DNA from: Sphingomonadales bacterium
Lineage (GTDB): Bacteria; Pseudomonadota; Alphaproteobacteria; Sphingomonadales; Sphingomonadaceae
Assembly (NCBI GenBank): GCA_020200935.1
Contig: JAIVHR010000045.1
Span: 1-6,572, forward strand
Direction: 5' to 3'
DNA: 6,572 bases
Shown here: positions 1 to 4,492 of the stretch, piece after piece
Layout: every line of letters begins with the position of its first letter
How positions within the stretch are numbered: the stretch's first letter is position 1
Notes under the pieces: generated by a model
Seen by the model: only the letters and a program-made list of their open reading frames with translations
The model's database searches: none
Told to the model about the DNA's origin: nothing
Program-made: the position numbers and the translations under genes

Positions 1-455
1 CCGAAGAACAGGCCGATCGGCACCGTGCAGGCGACGTAATCGTGGATCCGCAGCCAATCGAGCCTGTGCTTGCGCGCCATCAGCAGGATCGCGAGGCTGA
101 CGCCGATCACGCCGCCATGGAAGGACATGCCGCCATCCCAGACCCGTATGATATCTACTGGATTTTCCAGATATTCGAGCGGCTTGTAGAAAAACACATA
201 GCCGAGCCGCCCCCCGAGCAGCACGCCCAATGTCGCATAGAAAACGAGATCGTCGGCATGGCGGCGCGCCATCGGCGATCCGGGCTTTGCGATCAGCTTG
301 AGCAGATACCACCAGCCGAGCAGGATGCCGGCGATATAGGCGAGGCTGTACCAGCGCAGCTGGAAGAAGCCGAGATCGAGCGCGATCGGACTGAGCCCGA
401 GCTCGCTCCATTGGAGCACATCGCGGCTTGCGACGACAAACGGTGAAACGTCCAA
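1..455 (-). CDS. lgt: Prolipoprotein diacylglyceryl transferase (Lgt), N-terminal half, cut by left edge
   Basis: Lgt is an inner-membrane enzyme that moves the diacylglyceryl group of phosphatidylglycerol onto the lipobox cysteine of prolipoproteins, the first step of lipoprotein maturation. The reverse strand gives about 151 codons of hydrophobic membrane protein. An early segment reads [15 protein letters not shown], followed by [10 protein letters not shown] and the family signature [15 protein letters not shown]. The histidine of FHGG (codon at 117-119) matches the essential His103 of E. coli Lgt. The reading ends at IGLFFG, just before the catalytic region, so roughly the C-terminal half lies outside the window. 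The start is uncertain. TTG at 453-455 has a purine-rich AGGGGGA a few bases upstream and gives an N-terminal length that fits my memory of sphingomonad Lgt; GTG at 417-419 would also leave the first helix intact. The frame stays open back to a stop at 534-536, inside the upstream repeat. The gene is divergent from the HD-domain gene. The family call is secure; the start is not. Confidence 0.93.
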   Translation of the reverse strand, partial: MDVSPFVVASRDVLQWSELGLSPIALDLGFFQLRWYSLAYIAGILLGWWYLLKLIAKPGSPMARRHADDLVFYATLGVLLGGRLGYVFFYKPLEYLENPVDIIRVWDGGMSFHGGVIGVSLAILLMARKHRLDWLRIHDYVACTVPIGLFF

Positions 456-496
456 CTCTTCCCCCTGAGGCTTTTTGTCCTCATAATGGCCGCGAC

Positions 497-522
497 CCGA
501 AACGGAAAGCAGCCCGTTTCGG
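497..522. repeat. 9-bp hairpin overlapping the larger inverted repeat
   Basis: CCGAAACGG (497-505) and CCGTTTCGG (514-522) are perfect inverted copies separated by 8 bases. The right half shares 517-522 with the left arm of the larger inverted repeat, so in a single strand the two structures exclude each other. There is no T-run after the stem on either strand, so it is not a standard intrinsic terminator. It lies just upstream of lgt in the divergent spacer and is probably part of the same mobile or palindromic element. Confidence 0.6.
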
Positions 523-597
523 TGACAGTGCACTTAATTCGGATGCATCGCACCGCTTCCTCGATCCCCGATGGAATTAAGTGCACTGTCACCGAAA
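517..597. repeat. Perfect 24-bp inverted repeat, REP/MITE-like, between divergent genes
   Basis: The left arm 517-540 and right arm 574-597 are exact reverse complements over 24 bases, around the core GGTGACAGTGCACTTAATT. The 33-base loop (541-573) contains a further 5-bp pairing, CATCG (546-550) with CGATG (569-573). The A/T-rich arms differ from the surrounding GC-rich coding DNA, which suggests an inserted palindromic element. Similar GTGACAGTGCACTTAAT palindromes are, from memory, dispersed in many proteobacterial genomes, sometimes near REP-associated transposases; I could not check this. The right arm ends 20 bases before the start of the HD-domain gene, so the hairpin would sit in its 5' leader if transcription starts upstream. 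No convincing -35/-10 pair was found in this spacer. Confidence 0.8.
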
Positions 598-604
598 TAA
601 GGAT

Positions 605-609
605 AGGAG
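605..609 (+). promoter_or_regulatory. Shine-Dalgarno site of the HD-domain gene
   Basis: AGGAG lies 7 bases before ATG 617. This is a near-ideal ribosome binding site, and it decides the start against the earlier in-frame GTG at 581, which lies inside the right arm of the inverted repeat and has no such site. Confidence 0.8.
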
Positions 610-616
610 AAACGCC

Positions 617-1195
617 ATGGCGACCGCAGCCCAGGAGGAAAGCGAACATAAATCCTTCACCCGGATGCAGGACGGCCAGCCCGAAGACTGGATGGTGATC
701 GCCGCCGAGCATCAGGCGCATTATCAGGAGGACGCGCCCAAGCGGATCATCGAGCATCTCAAGTCGCTCGACGAGCTGACGCTCGGCTTCGGCTGTTCGC
801 AGCTCCAGCATTCGCTGATGACCGCGACGCTCGCGCGCAATGCCGGGGCGAGCGACGAGGAGATCGTCGCCGCGCTCTGCCACGATATCGGCAAGACCAT
901 GTCGGTGCCCAATCACGGCGCCATCGCGGCCGAGATCCTCAAGCCCTATGTCAGCGAGGATATCGCCGAGGCGATCCGCTATCACCAGGATTTCCAGGGC
1001 GCCTATTATTACAATTATCTCGGCCGCTCGACGACGATGCGCGAGGATCACAAAGACAAGAGCTGGTACGAATTCGCCTGCAAGCTGGTCGACGAATGGG
1101 ACGCCGAAGCCTTCGATCCCGATTTCGAGGTCGACAGCCTCGAAAGCTTCGAACCTGAAATCACGCGCGTCTTTTCCCAGCCGAAGATGATGTGA
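617..1195 (+). CDS. HD-domain protein, PhnZ/MIOX-like putative diiron oxygenase, substrate unknown
   Basis: This is a soluble 192-residue protein with no signal peptide or membrane segment. It is an HD-domain protein with motifs QLQHS (His65), CHDIG (His89, Asp90), NHGAIAA (His100), YHQ (His123) and EWD (Asp162). The spacing and order of these six residues parallel the ligand set of PhnZ (H34, H58, D59, H80, H104, D161), a mixed-valent diiron oxygenase that cleaves a hydroxyphosphonate C-P bond; myo-inositol oxygenase has the same architecture. The second-histidine spacing differs: His89 to His100 is 11 residues here against 22 in PhnZ. The PhnZ residues Tyr24 and Glu27, which cap the iron before substrate binds, align with Thr55 and Phe58, so the substrate probably differs. 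The later FQGAYYYNYLG and FDPDFEVDSLESFEP look like family signatures rather than those of a plain HD phosphohydrolase. A phosphohydrolase remains possible. The start ATG has a strong ribosome site. No phosphonate or inositol genes adjoin it. Confidence 0.85.
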   Translation: MATAAQEESEHKSFTRMQDGQPEDWMVIAAEHQAHYQEDAPKRIIEHLKSLDELTLGFGCSQLQHSLMTATLARNAGASDEEIVAALCHDIGKTMSVPNHGAIAAEILKPYVSEDIAEAIRYHQDFQGAYYYNYLGRSTTMREDHKDKSWYEFACKLVDEWDAEAFDPDFEVDSLESFEPEITRVFSQPKMM

Positions 1196-1242
1196 CGATC
1201 GATATCTAGCCTCTCCTCGCACTCTCGCCTATCAGCGCGAGC

Positions 1243-3202
1243 ATGGCTGACTCCCCCCGCTTCGGCATCACCCGCCGCCGCCTGCTGATCGGTGGCGGTA
1301 TCGGCGTCGGGCTCGCCGTCGGCTGGGCGGTCTGGCCGCGCCAATACAGCCACAATCTGGTCGCCGCCGAAGGCGAGGAGATCTTCAACGCCTTTCTGAA
1401 GATCGGCGAGGACGGGCGGGTCAGCGTCGTCGTGCCGCAAGCCGAGATGGGACAAGGGGTTTGGACCGCGCTGCCGCAGGCGCTCGCCGACGAGCTCGGC
1501 GCCGACTGGCGGACCGTCGGCGTCGAACCCTCGCCGATCAATCCGCTCTATGCCAACGACTTTCTGGTCGCCGAGGGCGCCGGGCAGATGCTGCCGGCCT
1601 TTCTCGGCGGCGCCGGCGAATGGGCGGCGCGCGAATATGCGGTCAGGAACTCGCTGATGATCACCGGCGGATCGAGCTCGATCCGCGGCTTCGAGCAGCG
1701 CTTCCGCGAGGCCGGCGCGGCGGCCCGCGCCTCGCTCTGCCGGGCGGCGGCGGCGCGATGGGACGTCGACTGGCGGGCATGCGACACGGGGGGTAATGGC
1801 GATCGTCGAGAATCCGCGCTTCGTGGCCTGCGCGGCGACCAACTGGTGGGCGGCCAATCGCGGCGTCGAGGCGCTCGAACCGATCTGGGAAGGCGATGAA
1901 GAAGACGACCCCCCCGACGACGCCGCGATCGGCGCGATGTTGGAAACGGCGCTCGACGGCGATGATGGCGCGCGCTTCGTCGAGCGCGGCGATCTCGCCG
2001 CCGCCTTCGGAGAAAGCGGCGCGTTCAGAGCGACTTACGAGGTCGGCTTCGCGCCGCATGCGGCGATCGAACCGCTCACCGCGACGGCGCGGGCGAGCAG
2101 CGAGGGGATCGAGGTCTGGGCACCGTCGCAGGCGCCGGGACTGATGCGCCAGGCGGTCGCCCGCGCCACCGGCTTCGATGCCGCCGCGATCGCCATCTAC
2201 CCGATGCTGATCGGCGGCGGCTTCGGCCGCAAGGTCGAGCATGACGCGGCGGTCCAGGCGGCGATCGTCGCGCGCAAGCTCGGCCGCCCGGTCCAACTCA
2301 CCTGGTCGCGCGAGGAGGAGACGCGGCGCGGCCATATGCGCCCTGCGGCGCGCGGGCGGCTGACCGGCAAGCTGACCGGCGACGGCCGGATCGCCGCGCT
2401 CCACAGCCGCATCGCCGTGCCCTCGGCGGGCAACCAGATGGCGCGGCGCGTGATGCCCGAAATCGCCGGCGGCGGCGCCGACGACCCGGCACGCGGCGCG
2501 GTCGAGGGTGCCGAGCCCGCCTACGCGATCCCCAATCTCGCGATCGAACATATGGCGGTCGATTACGGCGTCGATTGCAGCATCTGGCGATCGGTCGCCC
2601 ACAGCTACACCGCCTTTTTCACCGAGACATTCGTCGACGAGCTGGCGCGCCGGGCGCGGATCGAACCCTTCTCCTTCCGGATGAGCATGCTCGGCGATGC
2701 GCCGCGGCTCGCCCGCTGCCTGACCACCGCCACCCGGATCGCCGACTGGGATGGCGGCGAGCAGGGCAACGGCATGGGTCTCGCCGCCCATAGCTGTTTC
2801 GGCAGCCATGTCGCGATGGTCGCCCAGCTGCATATCGGCGACGATCAGCGCCCGGTGATCGAGCGCGTCGTCGCGGCGGTCGATTGCGGGCGGATCATCA
2901 ATCCCGAGATCGTCCGCCAGCAGATCGAGGGCGGCATCGTCTTCGGCATCTCGGCGGCGCTCGGCCTTCCCGTCACCTATGAGCGCGGCGAACCGGTGAT
3001 GCGCAATTTCGACGGCATGGGGCTGCCGCGCCTGGCCGACACGCCGCGCATCGAGGTCGCGCTGATCGACAGCACCGAGGAGCCCGGCGGGGTCGGCGAG
3101 ATCGCCGTGCCGCCGATCGCGCCGGCGATCGGCAATGCGATTTATGCCGCGACCGGCCAACGGCTGCGCAAGCTCCCCTTCCTCGTCGGCGGAGTGGCGT
3201 GA
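1243..3202 (+). pseudogene. Xanthine dehydrogenase-family molybdopterin-binding subunit (IorB-like), internally deleted and frameshifted
   Basis: This is a remnant of a large-subunit molybdenum hydroxylase of the isoquinoline 1-oxidoreductase beta / CoxL-like group (COG1529). Such enzymes hydroxylate N-heterocycles or oxidise aldehydes, usually with a small [2Fe-2S] partner that is not in this window. Frame one (from ATG 1243) starts with a twin-arginine signal, TRRRLLIGGG plus a hydrophobic segment, then PQAEMGQGVWTALPQALADE and TGGSSSIRGFE, and ends its homology at ACDT (about residue 182). It then reads off-frame to TGA at 1897-1899. Homology resumes in another frame at about 1793: VENPRFVACAATNWWAANR, PHAAIEPL, the cofactor motif GGGFGRK, RSVAHSYTAFFTE, GRIINPEI, and EEPGGVGEIAVPP with the catalytic-type Glu, ending at 3202. 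The two parts sum to about 650 residues against roughly 740-760 in the family, so about 90-100 residues of the hammerhead-type middle region are gone. No good ribosome site precedes ATG 1243. An assembly error is possible. Confidence 0.85.
1783..1800 (+). other. Deletion/frameshift junction in the molybdopterin-binding subunit gene
   Basis: Up to GAC-ACG (1783-1788) the first frame encodes the conserved CDT. From GGG-GTA-ATG (1790-1798) the second frame encodes a sequence that in intact relatives lies about 100 residues further on. The junction falls in a run of six G (1788-1793), as expected if two short G-rich stretches recombined. The change of frame implies that the missing length is 3n+2 bases. 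Confidence 0.7.
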
Positions 3203-3213
3203 TCGGGTTGGAA

Positions 3214-3348
3214 CCCCTCCCTTTCAAGGGAGGGGAAGGGGTGGGTGCGCGTTCGCACGCGGACGCGCTCGGCTCAAAGAGCCGACAAGCGGCATCGAGC
3301 CACTTGTCGGCTCGACCCCACCCCTACCCCTCCCCTAAAGGGGAGGGG
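3214..3348. repeat. Compound G/C-rich palindromic repeat between the molybdoenzyme pseudogene and hemH
   Basis: This is a nested palindrome filling most of the 171-bp spacer. Left hairpin: CCCCTCCCT (3214-3222) pairs with AGGGAGGGG (3227-3235). Right hairpin: CCCCTCCCC (3327-3335) pairs with GGGGAGGGG (3340-3348). Between them, GGGGTGGGT (3238-3246) is the near reverse complement of ACCCCACCCC (3315-3324). In the centre, GAGCCGACAAG (3279-3289) pairs exactly with CTTGTCGGCTC (3303-3313), with a competing 7-bp hairpin, TCGGCTC (3269-3275) with GAGCCGA (3279-3285). The whole unit could fold as one long imperfect stem. Repeats with this CCCCTCCCTTTC/GGGAGGGG edge are, from memory, common between genes in sphingomonads. 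No T-run follows it on the plus strand, so termination is possible but unproven. Confidence 0.8.
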
Positions 3349-3359
3349 GAAAATTTGAA

Positions 3360-3374
3360 ATGAACCTTCGCTAA
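3360..3374 (+). CDS. Possible 4-codon leader ORF overlapping the hemH start
   Basis: ATG-AAC-CTT-CGC-TAA encodes Met-Asn-Leu-Arg, and its stop overlaps the hemH start by one base (TAATG). A purine-rich AGGGGG (3344-3349), inside the right arm of the upstream palindrome, lies 10 bases before this ATG, while hemH has no clear ribosome site at normal spacing from its own ATG. Translation might therefore begin here and reinitiate at hemH. A run this short can easily arise by chance. Confidence 0.2.
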   Translation: MNLR

Positions 3375-4378
3375 TGGACAAGCCCGATTTCCATCCCGAT
3401 CTGCCGCCGCCAAGGATCGGCGTGCTGCTGGTCAATCTCGGCACGCCCGACGCCCCCGATCCGGCTTCGGTGCGCCGCTATCTCGGCGAGTTCCTCTCCG
3501 ACCGCCGCGTCGTCGAGCTGCCGGCTCTGCTCTGGCAGCCGATCCTGCGCGGCATCATCCTCACCACCCGCCCGCGCAAATCGGCGGGTGCCTACGCCAA
3601 GGTCTGGACCGACGAGGGCTCGCCGCTCGCCGTGATCACCGCCAAACAGGCCGATGCGTTGCAACAGCGGCTCGGGTCCGAAATCGCGGTGCGCCATGCG
3701 ATGCGCTATGGCCGCCCGGGCATCGGCTTCCGGCTCGAACAGATGAAGGAGGCGGGGTGCGAACGGATCCTGCTCGCGCCGCTCTATCCGCAATATTGCG
3801 CCGCGACGACGGCGACCGCCGTCGACGATGCCGGGGCCGCGCTGGCCAGGATGCGCTGGCAGCCGACACTCCGTACCCTGCCGCCCTATCACGACGATCC
3901 GGCCTATATCGACGCACTTGCGCAGTCGATCCGCGAGGCAGAGGCGGCGCTCGATTTCGCGCCCCAGGCGTTGATCGCCAGCTTTCACGGCATGCCGCGG
4001 CGCACGCTCGAACTCGGCGATCCCTATCACTGCCAGTGCCAGAAGACGGCGCGGCTATTGGGAGAAGCCCTCGGCCGGCCGATCTTCATCGCCTTCCAGT
4101 CGCGCTTCGGCCGCGCCAAATGGCTCGAACCGGCGACCGCGGACATGCTCAAGGCGCTGCCCGAAAAGGATATCCGCAAGGTGGCGGTCGTCGCCCCCGG
4201 CTTTTCCGCCGACTGCCTCGAAACCCTCGAAGAGCTGGTGATCGAGGGCCGCGAGACTTTCCTTCAAGCCGGCGGCACCGACTTCGCCTATCTCCCCTGC
4301 CTCAACGACAGTGCGGTGGGGATGGAAATGCTCGAAAAGCTGGTGCGGCGGGAATTGGCGGGGTGGGTAGAAGAATGA
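3374..4378 (+). CDS. hemH: Ferrochelatase (HemH)
   Basis: Ferrochelatase inserts Fe2+ into protoporphyrin IX, the last step of protohaem synthesis, in the cytoplasm or at the inner face of the membrane. The 334-residue length is normal for the family. Motifs in order: GVLLVNLGTPDAP (16-28), RRYLGEFLSD (34-43), KVWTDEGSPL (76-85), APLYPQYCAATT (135-146), SFHGMP with the catalytic-type His205, YHCQCQKT (218-225), FQSRFGRAKWLEP (241-253), and PGFSADCLETLEE with the conserved Glu283. There is no cysteine cluster at the extreme C terminus, where some bacterial ferrochelatases bind a [2Fe-2S] centre, so a cluster is not predicted. ATG 3374 starts right before the typical N terminus but has no obvious ribosome site of its own. 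It follows the molybdoenzyme pseudogene by 171 bp of palindromic spacer, so it probably has separate expression. It converges on the GGDEF-EAL gene. The gene appears intact. Confidence 0.97.
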   Translation: MDKPDFHPDLPPPRIGVLLVNLGTPDAPDPASVRRYLGEFLSDRRVVELPALLWQPILRGIILTTRPRKSAGAYAKVWTDEGSPLAVITAKQADALQQRLGSEIAVRHAMRYGRPGIGFRLEQMKEAGCERILLAPLYPQYCAATTATAVDDAGAALARMRWQPTLRTLPPYHDDPAYIDALAQSIREAEAALDFAPQALIASFHGMPRRTLELGDPYHCQCQKTARLLGEALGRPIFIAFQSRFGRAKWLEPATADMLKALPEKDIRKVAVVAPGFSADCLETLEELVIEGRETFLQAGGTDFAYLPCLNDSAVGMEMLEKLVRRELAGWVEE

Positions 4379-4393
4379 TTCGTCGGCAATTTA

Positions 4394-4482
4394 CGTCATT
4401 CCAGCGAAGGCTGGAATCTATCCCAGCTTGGTGATGTGAAAATTCGGAGCTGGGATAGACCCCAGCCTTCGCTGGGGTGACG
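4394..4482. terminator. Two-unit inverted repeat between convergent genes; probable bidirectional terminator or dispersed palindrome
   Basis: Arms 4394-4428 and 4448-4482 are inverted copies matching at 31 of 35 positions around a 19-base loop. Each arm also folds alone: ATTCCAGC (4398-4405) with GCTGGAAT (4410-4417), and ACCCCAGC (4459-4466) with GCTGGGGT (4471-4478), both perfect 8-bp stems with 4-base loops. The unit starts 16 bases after the hemH stop and ends 10 bases from the stop of the minus-strand GGDEF-EAL gene, where a shared terminator is expected. No long T-run follows on either strand. Its edge resembles the CGTCATTCC-type palindromes scattered in many proteobacterial genomes, so it may be a mobile repeat used as a terminator. 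Confidence 0.65.
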
Positions 4483-4492
4483 ACCAAGTCAC

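Noticed and set aside
42..446. A 134-codon plus-strand open frame at the left edge
   Set aside because: It is the antisense shadow of lgt, whose own frame shows the FHGG signature.
521..550. Sigma-70-like promoter using TGACA near 523-527
   Set aside because: No acceptable -10 element follows at 16-18 bases, and the TGACA is part of the palindrome arm.
581..616. Upstream start (GTG 581) for the HD-domain gene
   Set aside because: It would place the N terminus inside the inverted repeat and ignore the strong AGGAG site 7 bases before ATG 617.
293..1222. A 309-codon minus-strand open frame across lgt, the spacer and the HD gene
   Set aside because: It crosses the inverted repeat and covers two better-supported genes in other frames; its translation has no family features.
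1661..3160. A 499-codon open frame on the minus strand opposite the molybdoenzyme gene
   Set aside because: It is a GC-bias shadow: Arg/Ala/Asp-rich low-information sequence with no recognisable domain, lying over clear plus-strand homology in the opposite direction.
1796..3202. The second part of the molybdoenzyme as an independent gene starting at ATG 1796
   Set aside because: The residues just before ATG also fit the family (a Gly-Val precedes it), the ATG has only a G-run 2 bases upstream, and the protein would lack the N-terminal domain. A broken gene explains this better.
3327..3352. Intrinsic terminator on the plus strand after the molybdoenzyme pseudogene
   Set aside because: The 9-bp GC stem is followed by GAAAATTT, not a T-run, so a standard intrinsic terminator cannot be claimed from sequence.
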